Numbered from the stretch's first letter, positions 15,981-24,603 are shown. The stretch: DNA of 29,363 nucleotides from Bacteroidales bacterium (GCA_024689525.1 JAILDI010000104.1:1-29363), one strand, 5' to 3'. Numbers and translations: made by a program. The notes: generated by a model from the sequence alone, not told the origin.

Positions 15981-16753
15981 AAGTAGCCGACATCGTCGCC
16001 GCAGTGGAGGAATTCGCCCCCCTCGGCATACAGGAGCAGTGGGACAACAGCGGCTTGTGCATCGGTTCCCCGCAGGACCCGGTCCGCGGCGTAATGGTAG
16101 GCTTCGACTGCACCCCGCAGCTGGTCGATGAAGCCGCCGCCAAAGGCTGCGACATGGTCATCACCCACCATCCCCTTATCTTCAAGGGACTCAAGCAGAT
16201 AAACAGCGAAGAACCCACCGGGGAGGCCATCGTCAAGGCCATCCGCGCCGGCATCGCCGTTTACGCGGCGCACACAACTGCAGATAAAGTGATTGAAGGC
16301 GTATCCGGAGCCATGGCCCGCCGTCTCGGCCTTCAGGACATCAGCATCCTGGAGGACGAGGGAGGCACCGGCCTTGGCGCCGTGGGTACCCTTGAAAAGC
16401 CCCTCACCGGGATGGAGGCGATAGCGCTGATCAAAGAGCGCTTCGGTCTCAAAATCGTTCGCACATCGACCCCCATTGAATGTCCCATCACCAGGGTGGC
16501 GGTGCTGGGAGGCTCTGGCGGAAGCGAAATTCCTGCAGCCCGGGCGGCAGGCGCTCAGCTTTACATAACCGCCGACATCTCCTACCACAATTTCTTCACC
16601 CCGGAAGGCTTCATGGTAGCCGACATCGGCCATTTTGAGAGCGAAGTTGAGATTACCGACATTTTATTTTCTTTCTTAAAGAAAAAATTTCCTAACTTTG
16701 CAGTTCATTTGGGCTCCTCCCTCCGGGAGGGAAACCCCGTGCACTGGTTTTAA
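15977..16753 (+). CDS. NIF3-like dinuclear-metal-centre protein
   Basis: This 258-residue protein matches the NIF3 (YbgI) family. It has QEQWDNSGLCIG near the N-terminus, VITHHPLIFKGL near residue 62 (first metal ligands) and DIGHFESE near residue 217 (second set). Members form ring-shaped hexamers with two metals per subunit. One proposed role is as a GTP cyclohydrolase I type 2-like enzyme, but the physiological function is not settled. The length is that of the short form without the PII-like insert found in some relatives. The 3' end is unusually AT-rich and carries the promoter of the next gene. Confidence 0.9.
   Translation: MKVADIVAAVEEFAPLGIQEQWDNSGLCIGSPQDPVRGVMVGFDCTPQLVDEAAAKGCDMVITHHPLIFKGLKQINSEEPTGEAIVKAIRAGIAVYAAHTTADKVIEGVSGAMARRLGLQDISILEDEGGTGLGAVGTLEKPLTGMEAIALIKERFGLKIVRTSTPIECPITRVAVLGGSGGSEIPAARAAGAQLYITADISYHNFFTPEGFMVADIGHFESEVEITDILFSFLKKKFPNFAVHLGSSLREGNPVHWF
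16693..16700 (+). promoter_or_regulatory. -7 promoter element (TAACTTTG) inside the end of the NIF3 gene
   Basis: An exact TAnnTTTG match 76 bases before ATG 16777, within the AT-rich tail of the NIF3 reading frame. It would give the zinc-ribbon gene, and perhaps dnaB and genes beyond, its own start with a leader of about 70 bases. Confidence 0.5.
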
Positions 16754-16776
16754 ACGGCAAATCATTTTATAACTAT

Positions 16777-17595
16777 ATGGCAACCAAGAAAATAAAGAAA
16801 GTGGAGACCCCCATCGACCAGAGGGAAACCTTCGTCTCCCTGCAGAAGAATTTTGCGGACTCCGAACTGTCGGTAGAGGAAAAACTCAGAACCCTCTACG
16901 AGCTTCAGGAGGCGGACTCGGAGATTGACAAAATCTACCAGCTCCGTGGCGAACTCCCCGCAGAAGTGGAGGAAATGGAAACGGAAATCGCAGCCCTCAA
17001 GATGAAATCGGCCGGTCTTTCCGCCCTTATCGAACAGTATCAGAAGAACATTGCGGACTCCAAGCTCAGCATCGCGGAGCACGAGAGCACAATCGAAAAA
17101 TACCGCAAGCAGCTGGAGACCATCTCCAACTCCCGTGAGTACGATTCGCTGAACAAGGAAATCGAAAACCAGGAACTCCTTCTCCAGATCGACGAGAAGA
17201 ACATCGTGGACACACGCTACGAGATCGCGAACAAGAAGGCGGAGCAGGACGAACTCAAGGACCGCATCGGCATCCGCACGGAAGACCTCAAGGCCAAGAA
17301 GGACGAGCTCGCCCTCATCGTGGAATCCACCGCCAAGGAGGAAGAAGTTCTGCGTGCACGCCGTGAGCAGTGCGCCGCAAAAATCGACGAACGCACAATG
17401 AGCGCTTATGAGCGCATCCGTGCCAGCGTATACAACCACCTGGCCGTCGTATCCATCTACAACGGAGACTCCTGCGGAGGATGCTTCAACACCATCACTC
17501 CCCAGCGCCGCGTAGAGGTTGCATCCAACCGCAAGCTCATCATCTGCGAGCACTGCGGCCGCATCATCATCAACCCGGATTTCGAGAAGAAGTAA
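16777..17595 (+). CDS. Coiled-coil protein with C-terminal C4 zinc ribbon
   Basis: The 272-residue product is mostly a long alpha-helical coiled coil (about residues 30-215, rich in Glu, Lys, Leu and Ile). It ends in a four-cysteine zinc ribbon, with SCGGC near residues 231-235 and CEHC near 257-260, then basic residues. Proteins of this shape (zinc-ribbon, CT398-like) are widespread in bacteria. They are thought to bind nucleic acids or protein partners; no enzymatic activity is known. The gene lies directly before dnaB with one base between them, and the pairing with NIF3 is common. Both cysteine pairs are intact. Confidence 0.87.
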   Translation: MATKKIKKVETPIDQRETFVSLQKNFADSELSVEEKLRTLYELQEADSEIDKIYQLRGELPAEVEEMETEIAALKMKSAGLSALIEQYQKNIADSKLSIAEHESTIEKYRKQLETISNSREYDSLNKEIENQELLLQIDEKNIVDTRYEIANKKAEQDELKDRIGIRTEDLKAKKDELALIVESTAKEEEVLRARREQCAAKIDERTMSAYERIRASVYNHLAVVSIYNGDSCGGCFNTITPQRRVEVASNRKLIICEHCGRIIINPDFEKK

Positions 17596-17596
17596 T

Positions 17597-19084
17597 ATGG
17601 CAGACGCACCAAGGCGCGGAAGGAAGCGCGACGACTCGGTGAACCTGGACACCCTGGGCCTCGAGATGGGCAACAAGCCCCCGCAGGCCCCGGATGTGGA
17701 GGAAGCCGTGCTCGGCGCAATGCTGGTGGAGCCAACCACCATAGACGAAGCTATGGAGGAACTCACGCCCGGCTGCTTCTATGACCCCCGTCACAAAATG
17801 GTTTTCGAAGCGATGTCCTCGCTCGTCAACGAGCACATCGCCATCGACATAATCACCGTGTCGGACCGTCTCCGTGCCCGCGGCCAGCTGGAAGAGATCG
17901 GCGGGCCCGTTTTCCTGGCCGACCTGTCCCAGCGCATCGGCGCCGCCGCGCACATTGAGTATCACATCAGGATCCTCAAGCAGAAAGCTATCCAGAGGGA
18001 CCTCATCACCGCCTCGTACGACATCCTCAAGGAGTCGTATGACGATTCGGTGAACGTGGACGAACTGGTGGACACCGCCCAGTCCAAGATTTTCGAGGCC
18101 ATCCAGACTCGTGAAAAGAAGGACGTGCAGGAGATTTCCAGCATCATCAACTCGGTGATGGAAAACCTGCAGGCCCTCCAGGGCGTCACCGGCCCCAGCG
18201 GCGTCCCTTCCGGCTTCGCCTCCATCGACAGGGTAACCCAGGGCTGGCAGAAGAGCGACCTTATCATCCTTGCCGCCCGCCCCTCAGTGGGTAAGACGGC
18301 CTTCTCGCTGAACCTGGCCCGCAACGCCGCGGTGGACTACAATATGCCCGTGGCCTTTTTCTCCCTTGAGATGTCGGCCGATCAGCTGGGCAAGCGTCTC
18401 ATCACCACGGAATCCGGCCTTCCCGGAGAAAAGATCAAGGGCGGCGTAAAGCTGGAAGACTATGAATGGGCCCAGCTGGAGCTCAAGCTCAAGGCCCTTT
18501 CCAAGGCCCCCCTGTACATCGACGACACCCCGGGTATCCCGGTGATGGAATTCCGCGCCAAGGCCAAGCGCCTTGTGAAGCAGAAGGGCGTAAGGCTCAT
18601 CGTGGTGGACTATCTCCAGCTTATGCAGGGCCCGTCGGAACTCCGCGGCATGCGCGAGCAGGAGGTTGCAGCCATATCCCGCACCCTCAAGGCAACGGCA
18701 AAGGAACTCAACGTTCCCATCATCGCCCTTTCGCAGCTGTCCAGGAACGCCGTGCAGCGCACAGGCGGCATGGGCAAGCCGCAACTCAGCGACCTTCGTG
18801 AATCCGGCTCCATCGAGCAGGATGCCGATATGGTAATCTTCATCCACAGGCCCGATTTCGTCGGCATGTCGGAGGATCCGGCCGACAGGGAAAAGGCCTA
18901 TATCGTTATTGCAAAACACAGAAACGGTGAGGTTTGTGACATCGAAATGAAGTACAAAGCCGGTCAGGTACGATTCTTGGAACCTGACCAGGCGCTGGAC
19001 ATTCAGGCCTCACGGCCGGTGGAGAGCGCAATGAACGCACCTGCCACGTCCTCATTTGACGATGACCCTAACGCTCCGTTCTAA
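17597..19084 (+). CDS. dnaB: Replicative DNA helicase DnaB
   Basis: From ATG 17597 the product is 495 residues. The N-terminal domain lies at about 30-130 (VEEAVLGAMLVEPTTIDEA is the conserved opening). It is followed by the linker helix and the RecA-like ATPase domain with Walker A near residues 226-233 (ARPSVGKTAFSLNLA). Walker B is VRLIVVDYLQLMQG, with the arginine-finger region SLRDLRESGSIEQDAD-like. It is the hexameric helicase that opens the replication fork. I see no intein. The 26 codons upstream in frame lie inside the zinc-ribbon gene and are not used. Its TAA overlaps the next ATG by one base (TAATG). Confidence 0.97.
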   Translation: MADAPRRGRKRDDSVNLDTLGLEMGNKPPQAPDVEEAVLGAMLVEPTTIDEAMEELTPGCFYDPRHKMVFEAMSSLVNEHIAIDIITVSDRLRARGQLEEIGGPVFLADLSQRIGAAAHIEYHIRILKQKAIQRDLITASYDILKESYDDSVNVDELVDTAQSKIFEAIQTREKKDVQEISSIINSVMENLQALQGVTGPSGVPSGFASIDRVTQGWQKSDLIILAARPSVGKTAFSLNLARNAAVDYNMPVAFFSLEMSADQLGKRLITTESGLPGEKIKGGVKLEDYEWAQLELKLKALSKAPLYIDDTPGIPVMEFRAKAKRLVKQKGVRLIVVDYLQLMQGPSELRGMREQEVAAISRTLKATAKELNVPIIALSQLSRNAVQRTGGMGKPQLSDLRESGSIEQDADMVIFIHRPDFVGMSEDPADREKAYIVIAKHRNGEVCDIEMKYKAGQVRFLEPDQALDIQASRPVESAMNAPATSSFDDDPNAPF

Positions 19085-19896
19085 TGAAAAAGGCTTTATT
19101 CATATCCCTGGCCATCCTGATCGGCACTTTTGCAGCCAACGGCCAGTGCATCCCCACCAAGTCGGGGGAACTCCCCTATTCCGCCGGGGAGAATCTTTCA
19201 TACGTGCTTTCATACAAGTGGAACGCAGTGAATACGGACGTGGCCACGGCTTCCCTGAAGCTGGACACCGTTCGCCTTAACGGAAAACTCGTGTACCACA
19301 GCAAGATGACGGCCCGCACCAAGCCTTTCTTCGACGCCTTCTTCAAGGCCCGCGAGAATTTCCAGAGCTGGTTCGACATCGACACCGGACGTCCGCTCAA
19401 ATATACCCGCAACACGCTGGAAGGCAAGTACACGGCCACCAATCTGTATATCTACAATTGGGGCAACCGTAAGATCAAGGCCACCTGGCAGATGGGTTCC
19501 CGCCCCAAGGGCAGTGCGGACCTTCCCCTCTCGGACTGCACGTACGACCTTCCTTCGATCATATATTTCCTCCGCAGGATGGACACCTCCAACCTTGCAC
19601 CCGGCAAGTCGTACAAGGTAACCTACGGAATCGACGACGACATCTACACCATCAACCTCACCTACAAGGGGCGTGAGACCAGGAAGATTCGCGGAATCGG
19701 CAAGGTGAACTGCCTGCAGTTCGGCTGCAGCGTGGTGGCCGGGGAAATGTTTACGGGGAACGAAGACGCCCAGCTTTGGGTGTCGGACGACGAAAACCAT
19801 ATTCCCATCTACTTTATGGCCCCGCTCAAGGTGGGTGCCGTAACCGGAAGGCTCAGCGGATACCAGGGCCTTACTTACAAACTTAACACGCAATAA
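19084..19896 (+). CDS. Secreted DUF3108-family protein
   Basis: This 270-residue protein starts with a signal peptide (MKKALFISLAIL, ending ANG before QC near residue 20). It continues with the DUF3108 pattern: GENLSYVLSYKW near residue 36, then an alternating-strand fold with DTGRPLKY, DLPSIIYFLR and LWVSDDENHIPIYF. DUF3108 proteins are periplasmic or outer-membrane-associated and of unknown function, with a fold like LolA/LolB lipid carriers. The gene overlaps the dnaB stop and the rseC start by one base each (TAATG at both ends). A metabolic link to either neighbour is not obvious. Confidence 0.82.
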   Translation: MKKALFISLAILIGTFAANGQCIPTKSGELPYSAGENLSYVLSYKWNAVNTDVATASLKLDTVRLNGKLVYHSKMTARTKPFFDAFFKARENFQSWFDIDTGRPLKYTRNTLEGKYTATNLYIYNWGNRKIKATWQMGSRPKGSADLPLSDCTYDLPSIIYFLRRMDTSNLAPGKSYKVTYGIDDDIYTINLTYKGRETRKIRGIGKVNCLQFGCSVVAGEMFTGNEDAQLWVSDDENHIPIYFMAPLKVGAVTGRLSGYQGLTYKLNTQ

Positions 19897-20207
19897 TGTC
19901 AAACAGGGAAGATCCTTCCGCTTGTGCCTCCTGCCCCACGGCCGGGCTCTGTTCCCGGGCCGGCAAGCTGGACCCTAACATAGAAATTCCCGCCTCGCTG
20001 GGGCTTAAGGCTGTGCTGCTTAGCTACGTGGCACCCCTGATTGTCCTGCTGGCGGGGTTTTTCGTGTCTCAGGCTCTGGGCGCGGGGGAACTTGCGGCCG
20101 GGCTTATAGGCATCGGCGCAACCGCCATGTACTACTTCCTCCTCTGGCTGTGCCGCAAGAAGGTGCGCAGGGAGTATGACTCTTGTTTCAAGGAACAACT
20201 AACTTAA
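19896..20207 (+). CDS. rseC: RseC-family membrane protein, N-terminally shortened
   Basis: The 103-residue protein keeps the RseC core. A cysteine cluster CASCPTAGLC lies at residues 10-19, and two transmembrane helices lie at about residues 36-58 and 63-84, with a charged tail. RseC proteins sit next to Rnf genes and are implicated in reduction of SoxR or assembly of the Rnf complex. Family members are usually about 135-155 residues, with a strand-rich part of some 25 or more residues before the first cysteine. Here only nine residues precede it, and an in-frame TAA at 19884-19886 rules out a longer start. Function may still be intact. It is followed by rnfB after six bases. Confidence 0.85.
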   Translation: MSNREDPSACASCPTAGLCSRAGKLDPNIEIPASLGLKAVLLSYVAPLIVLLAGFFVSQALGAGELAAGLIGIGATAMYYFLLWLCRKKVRREYDSCFKEQLT

Positions 20208-20213
20208 AACTAT

Positions 20214-21110
20214 ATGACAAGTACTATCATCTGGACTATCGCAGTTGTCACCGTTCTGGGAGCGCTGCTCGCCCTGATACTTTTCTTCGTTGCGAAGAAG
20301 TTCATGGTGCGGGAGGATCCCAGGATCGACCTGGTGGAAAAAGCGATGCCCGGGGCAAATTGCGGCGGATGCGGCTTTGCCGGCTGCCGCGCGTTTGCGG
20401 AATCGGCCGTAAAGGCACCCGATCTGGACAGTCACTACTGCCCGGTGGGAGGCAACGACACAATGGCCAAAGTAGCCGCAATTCTGGGCATCGAGGTCAA
20501 GGCCCAGGCTCCCAGGGTGGCGGTTCTCCGCTGCAACGGAACGTGCAGCGCACGCCCCGTGGTGAACGACTACGACGGCGCGGCCACCTGCAAGGTGAAG
20601 GCCTCGCTGTATCCCGGCGACACCGCCTGTGCGTTTGGCTGCCTTGGATGCGGGGACTGCGTTCAGGCCTGCTCTTTCGGCGCACTGAGCATGGATCCCA
20701 CAACCGGCCTGCCCGTCGTGGACGAGGCAAAGTGCACCGCCTGCGGCTCCTGCGCAAAGGCCTGCCCCAAGGGCCTGTTCGAACTCCGTCCCAAGGGCCC
20801 GCGCGGAATGCGTGAGTTCGTCTCCTGCGTGAACAGGGACAAAGGCCCGGTGGCGAAGAAGGCCTGCGCCAACGCCTGCATCGGCTGCGGAATCTGCGTG
20901 AAAACCTGCACGCACGACGCCATCACCCTGGATGCCAACGTCGCCTACATCGACCCGGCGAAGTGCAAGCTCTGCCGCGAGTGCGAGGCAATGTGCCCCA
21001 CCGGAGCCATCCACGGCGTGAATTTCCCCAAACCTCTGGACAAGGATGCGGTGAAAGCCCGCATCAAGGAGCGCCAGGCAAAAGCAAAGGAGGACAAGCC
21101 AAATGAGTAA
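20214..21110 (+). CDS. rnfB: Rnf complex subunit B, multi-cluster ferredoxin
   Basis: This 298-residue protein has one N-terminal membrane helix (residues 5-27). The Fe-S module with cysteines 50, 53, 58 and 76 follows (CGGCGFAGC). Four ferredoxin-type CxxCxxCxxxC groups come next (CLGCGDCVQAC, CTACGSCAKAC, CIGCGICVKTC, CKLCRECEAMC). It takes electrons from reduced ferredoxin and passes them into the Rnf complex. The number of clusters is that of long RnfB proteins of Bacteroidetes and Clostridia, longer than in E. coli. Its end overlaps rnfC by eight bases (ATGAGTAA). Confidence 0.95.
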   Translation: MTSTIIWTIAVVTVLGALLALILFFVAKKFMVREDPRIDLVEKAMPGANCGGCGFAGCRAFAESAVKAPDLDSHYCPVGGNDTMAKVAAILGIEVKAQAPRVAVLRCNGTCSARPVVNDYDGAATCKVKASLYPGDTACAFGCLGCGDCVQACSFGALSMDPTTGLPVVDEAKCTACGSCAKACPKGLFELRPKGPRGMREFVSCVNRDKGPVAKKACANACIGCGICVKTCTHDAITLDANVAYIDPAKCKLCRECEAMCPTGAIHGVNFPKPLDKDAVKARIKERQAKAKEDKPNE

Positions 21111-22473
21111 GCATACATTCTCCATTGGCGGTGTACACCCCCACGACAGCAAGATTTCCAGGGACTGCGCCATTCAGCAGCTCCCCGCCCCGCCTGCAGT
21201 GTACGTAGCCCTGTCGCAGCACATCGGCGCCCCGGCAAAGCCCGTGGTCCAGGTTGGCGACAAGGTTCTGGTGGGTCAGGTTATAGCCGAGCCCGGCGGC
21301 TTCGTATCGGCCTTCATCCATTCGCCGGTGAGCGGAACCGTCAAGTCGATAGGCCCGCGCAAGGACCTCGCCGGAAACCCCGCCCCCTGCATCGAGATTG
21401 AGACGGAGGGCGACGAGTGGGCTGCCGGCATCGACCTTTCAGATACTCTGGTAACCGAGATTCCGGCCGACAACAAGGCCATCATCGAGAAAATCCGCCT
21501 TGCCGGCGTGGTCGGCCTTGGCGGTGCAACCTTCCCCACGCACGTGAAACTGATGCCGCCTCCCGGCTCCAAGTGCGAGATGGTCATAATCAACGGCTGC
21601 GAATGCGAGCCCTACCTCACTTCCGACTTCCGCGTCCTTCTGGAGAAGGGCGAGCAGGTGGTGGTGGGCGCCGCAATCCTGCAGCAGGTTATGGGTGGCG
21701 TGCCAGTCACCATCGCCATCGAGGTGAACAAGCCGGAGGCGATAAAGCATATCCGCGAGGTCATCGGCAAGTTACCTTATAAGAATATAGAGGTAATGCC
21801 CATGAAGATGCGTTACCCGCAGGGCAGCGAAAAGCAGCTCATCGACGCGGTGATGCACCGTCAGGTGGGCTCCGGAGCGCTTCCCATCAGCGTTGGCGCC
21901 GTGGTGCAGAACGTCGGTACGGCTATGGCCGTGTACGACGCCGTGCAGAAGAACAAGCCCCTCGTGGACAACGTAGTGTCGATTTCCGGCGACTGCTTCC
22001 CCAACCAGGCTAATCTGCAGATAAGGGTGGGCACTCCGTTCCGCTATATCATCGACCATTTGGGAGGTATCCCTGCCGATGCGGCCAAGCTTATCAGCGG
22101 CGGCCCTATGATGGGCAAGGCTGTTGCCAATCTGGACGCATCCACGCTCAAGGGAACCAGCGCCCTGCTCTTCCTCACGGAAAAGCAGACCAGGCGCGCC
22201 CCGGAATCTAACTGTATCCGCTGCGGCAAGTGTGCCGACGCCTGCCCTATGGGCCTGGAGCCGTTCCTCCTGGTGAAACTGGCAAAGGCGAACGACCTGG
22301 AGCAGCTGGAGAAGAACGCGGCACAGGACTGCATCGAGTGCGGCTGCTGCCTGTACTCCTGCCCCGCCCGCATTCCGCTCCTGGACCACATCCGCCTGGG
22401 CAAAGCCGCAACCCTGGGTGCCATCCGCGCCCGCGCAGCCGCAGCCAAGGCCGCTGCAGAAGCTAAAAAGTAA
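21103..22473 (+). CDS. rnfC: Rnf complex subunit C, NADH/FMN and Fe-S subunit
   Basis: The 456-residue product has the RnfC order. An N-terminal biotinyl-like domain precedes the flavin/NADH-binding segment GLGGATFPTHVK near residues 138-149, then the central SLBB-type region. Two 4Fe-4S motifs follow, CIRCGKCADACP near residues 371-382 and CIECGCCLYSCP near 410-421. It reduces NAD with electrons from the complex, or the reverse. The tail is alanine/lysine rich. The length is typical and all ligand cysteines are present. Gap to rnfD is five bases. Confidence 0.96.
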   Translation: MSKHTFSIGGVHPHDSKISRDCAIQQLPAPPAVYVALSQHIGAPAKPVVQVGDKVLVGQVIAEPGGFVSAFIHSPVSGTVKSIGPRKDLAGNPAPCIEIETEGDEWAAGIDLSDTLVTEIPADNKAIIEKIRLAGVVGLGGATFPTHVKLMPPPGSKCEMVIINGCECEPYLTSDFRVLLEKGEQVVVGAAILQQVMGGVPVTIAIEVNKPEAIKHIREVIGKLPYKNIEVMPMKMRYPQGSEKQLIDAVMHRQVGSGALPISVGAVVQNVGTAMAVYDAVQKNKPLVDNVVSISGDCFPNQANLQIRVGTPFRYIIDHLGGIPADAAKLISGGPMMGKAVANLDASTLKGTSALLFLTEKQTRRAPESNCIRCGKCADACPMGLEPFLLVKLAKANDLEQLEKNAAQDCIECGCCLYSCPARIPLLDHIRLGKAATLGAIRARAAAAKAAAEAKK

Positions 22474-22478
22474 GCCCT

Positions 22479-23462
22479 ATGGAAAAACTTATAGTATCCC
22501 CCAACCCCCACATCCACTCCAAGGACACCACAAGGTCCCTTATGCTGGATGTGATAATCGCGCTCTGCCCGGCAGTGCTGGTGTCGTTCGTGTTCTACGG
22601 CTGGCAGGAAGTACTCCTGATGGCTGTGAGCGTGGGCTCCTGCCTGCTTCTGGAATGGGCCATCACAAAGTTCCTGCTTAAGAAGCGCTCCACGATAGGC
22701 GACCTTTCCGCCGTGGTCACCGGTATCCTACTGGCTATGAACGTGCCGTATACCGCTCCCTGGTGGATTATGATAGTGGGCGCCATCGTGGCCATCGGCA
22801 TAGCCAAGATGAGCTTCGGCGGAATCGGCCAGAACATATGGAACCCCGCCCTGGTGGGCCGCGTGTTCCTTCTGGTGTCGTTCCCCACTTACATGACCTC
22901 ATGGAAAGAGCCTCACGGCCTGTTCGGGGCCGATGCCGTTTCCGGCGCAACCCCGCTGGGCGCCATCAAGGAAGGCCTGCTCCAGGGTGCCACCGTTCAG
23001 GACATTATGGCAAGCGGAGGCTACGACTACGGCATCATGCTGTACGCCAACCTGGGCGGCAGCGCCGGTGAGGCCTGTGCCATCGCCCTGCTCCTGGGCT
23101 TCGTGTACCTGCTCATCCGCAGGGTCATCAAGCCGTGGATTACCCTCAGCATCTTCGCAACCGTGGCCCTGACCGCCCTCATTTTCTGGGGCGTCAACCC
23201 GGCCCGCTTCACCGGTCCCGTGTTCAACCTCCTCACCGGCGGCCTTATCCTGGGCGCCTGCTTTATGGCAACGGACTATGTGTCCTCGCCTATGAGCGTA
23301 TGGGGCGGCGTGGTGTTCGGCGTGGGCATCGGTTTCATTACGATGATGATCCGCTACTTCGGGGCTTATCCGGAGGGCGTTTCATTCGCCATCCTTATTA
23401 TGAACTCCGTGGTTCCTCTGCTCAACCGCTGGTTCCATCAGAAAAAATTCGGGAGGAAATAG
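22479..23462 (+). CDS. rnfD: Rnf complex subunit D, flavinylated membrane subunit
   Basis: This 327-residue membrane protein of the RnfD/NqrB family has about nine to ten hydrophobic helices. It carries the flavin attachment motif SGATPLG, with the FMN-accepting threonine at residue 158 in DAVSGAT. It carries ions and electrons between the flavin and quinone-like sites. HxH near the N-terminus (PHIHSKDTTRSLML) is the family start. It lies between rnfC and rnfG with three bases to rnfG. The covalent FMN would need an ApbE flavin transferase, which is not in this window. Confidence 0.96.
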   Translation: MEKLIVSPNPHIHSKDTTRSLMLDVIIALCPAVLVSFVFYGWQEVLLMAVSVGSCLLLEWAITKFLLKKRSTIGDLSAVVTGILLAMNVPYTAPWWIMIVGAIVAIGIAKMSFGGIGQNIWNPALVGRVFLLVSFPTYMTSWKEPHGLFGADAVSGATPLGAIKEGLLQGATVQDIMASGGYDYGIMLYANLGGSAGEACAIALLLGFVYLLIRRVIKPWITLSIFATVALTALIFWGVNPARFTGPVFNLLTGGLILGACFMATDYVSSPMSVWGGVVFGVGIGFITMMIRYFGAYPEGVSFAILIMNSVVPLLNRWFHQKKFGRK

Positions 23463-23465
23463 ACT

Positions 23466-24023
23466 ATGGCAGCAAAATCCACATTACCCAATATGGTGCT
23501 CTGCCTGGGCGTGACCTGCCTTCTGTGCTCGGCCATCCTGGGCATCGCCTACGCCATTACGGAGAAACCCATCCGTGAAGCTGCGGCAGCCAAGACTTCC
23601 CGTTCCATCGGCGAAGTGCTTCCAGCCTTTACCTCCGTGGAGGAAATCACCGACGGGGATGTAACCTACTTCAAGGCCATGGCTGATGACGCCCTCGTGG
23701 GCTACGCCATCCGCTCCACCGTGACGGGCTTCGGCGGCCCCCTCACCCTTCTGGTGGGCGTAACCGCCGACGGCAAGGTGTACAACACCTCCGTGCTGTC
23801 GCACAGCGAGACTCCAGGCCTTGGCGCCAAGTGCACCACCGACCGGAAGTTCATCGACCAGTGGAAAGGCCTGGACCCGTCTGTTGCTACCCTTTCGGTG
23901 AAGAAGGAAGGCGGCAGCATCGACGCCATTACGGCATCGACCATTACGTCCCGCGCCTACATACAGGCGGTGGCCAATGCGATTGAAGTATTTAACACGT
24001 TAGGAGGGCAAAGCAATGAGTAA
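23466..24023 (+). CDS. rnfG: Rnf complex subunit G, flavinylated periplasmic-side subunit
   Basis: The 185-residue protein has one N-terminal membrane helix (about residues 8-32) and then the FMN-binding domain. The middle segment SHSETPGLGAKC is the FMN-binding strand of the family. The attachment motif reads TAST in DAITASTITSRA (threonine 159), where most relatives have SGAT. The last threonine and the downstream ITS are kept, so flavinylation by ApbE remains plausible. rnfE overlaps by eight bases (ATGAGTAA). Confidence 0.95.
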   Translation: MAAKSTLPNMVLCLGVTCLLCSAILGIAYAITEKPIREAAAAKTSRSIGEVLPAFTSVEEITDGDVTYFKAMADDALVGYAIRSTVTGFGGPLTLLVGVTADGKVYNTSVLSHSETPGLGAKCTTDRKFIDQWKGLDPSVATLSVKKEGGSIDAITASTITSRAYIQAVANAIEVFNTLGGQSNE

Positions 24024-24603
24024 AAACATCAAATTGATCGGCGACGGCCTCGTCAAGAACAACCCCACTTTCGTGCTGCTTCTTGGCATGTGCCCCACCC
24101 TGGCCACTACGACATCGGCCATCAACGGTATGTCGATGGGCCTTGCCACGCTCTTTGTGCTGGTGCTGTCCAATATGGCCATATCGGCCATTTCCCCTCT
24201 TGTGCCGGATAAGGTTCACATTCCGGTTTACATCGTCGTAATCGCCACGTTTGTGACGCTGCTCCAGTTCCTTATGCAGGCTTTCACGCCCGCGATGTAC
24301 GAGACCCTGGGCCTGTTCATTCCGCTTATCGTGGTGAACTGCATCGTCCTGGGCCGCGCTGAGGCGTTCGCCAACAAGAACGGAGTGATTGCATCGGCCT
24401 GTGACGGACTTGGCGTGGGCCTCGGCTTCACACTGGCTCTCACGGTGCTCGGCCTGGTGCGCGAGATCCTCGGCTCCGGATCGGCCTTCGGCTGGAATTT
24501 CGTGGGCGGAGGCGACGGAATGCTCGCATTCGTGATGGCTCCCGGCGCATTCATCTGCCTGGGCTATCTGCTGGTACTGTTCAACAAGATTTTCAAGAAA
24601 TAG
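24016..24603 (+). CDS. rnfE: Rnf complex subunit E, integral membrane
   Basis: This 195-residue, six-helix protein of the RnfE/NqrD family has the family segment NPTFVLLLGMCPTLA near residue 13. GLFIPLIVVNCIVLGRAEAF follows near residue 100, a conserved membrane-Fe-S site with a cysteine in each half. With rnfA it forms the inverted pair that carries electrons across the membrane. Length and cysteines fit. The gene is followed by rnfA after three bases. Confidence 0.96.
   Translation: MSKNIKLIGDGLVKNNPTFVLLLGMCPTLATTTSAINGMSMGLATLFVLVLSNMAISAISPLVPDKVHIPVYIVVIATFVTLLQFLMQAFTPAMYETLGLFIPLIVVNCIVLGRAEAFANKNGVIASACDGLGVGLGFTLALTVLGLVREILGSGSAFGWNFVGGGDGMLAFVMAPGAFICLGYLLVLFNKIFKK

Noticed and set aside
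15767..16633. A minus-strand frame opposite the MerR and NIF3 genes
   Set aside because: Both plus-strand genes are well supported; the antisense product has no domains or promoter.
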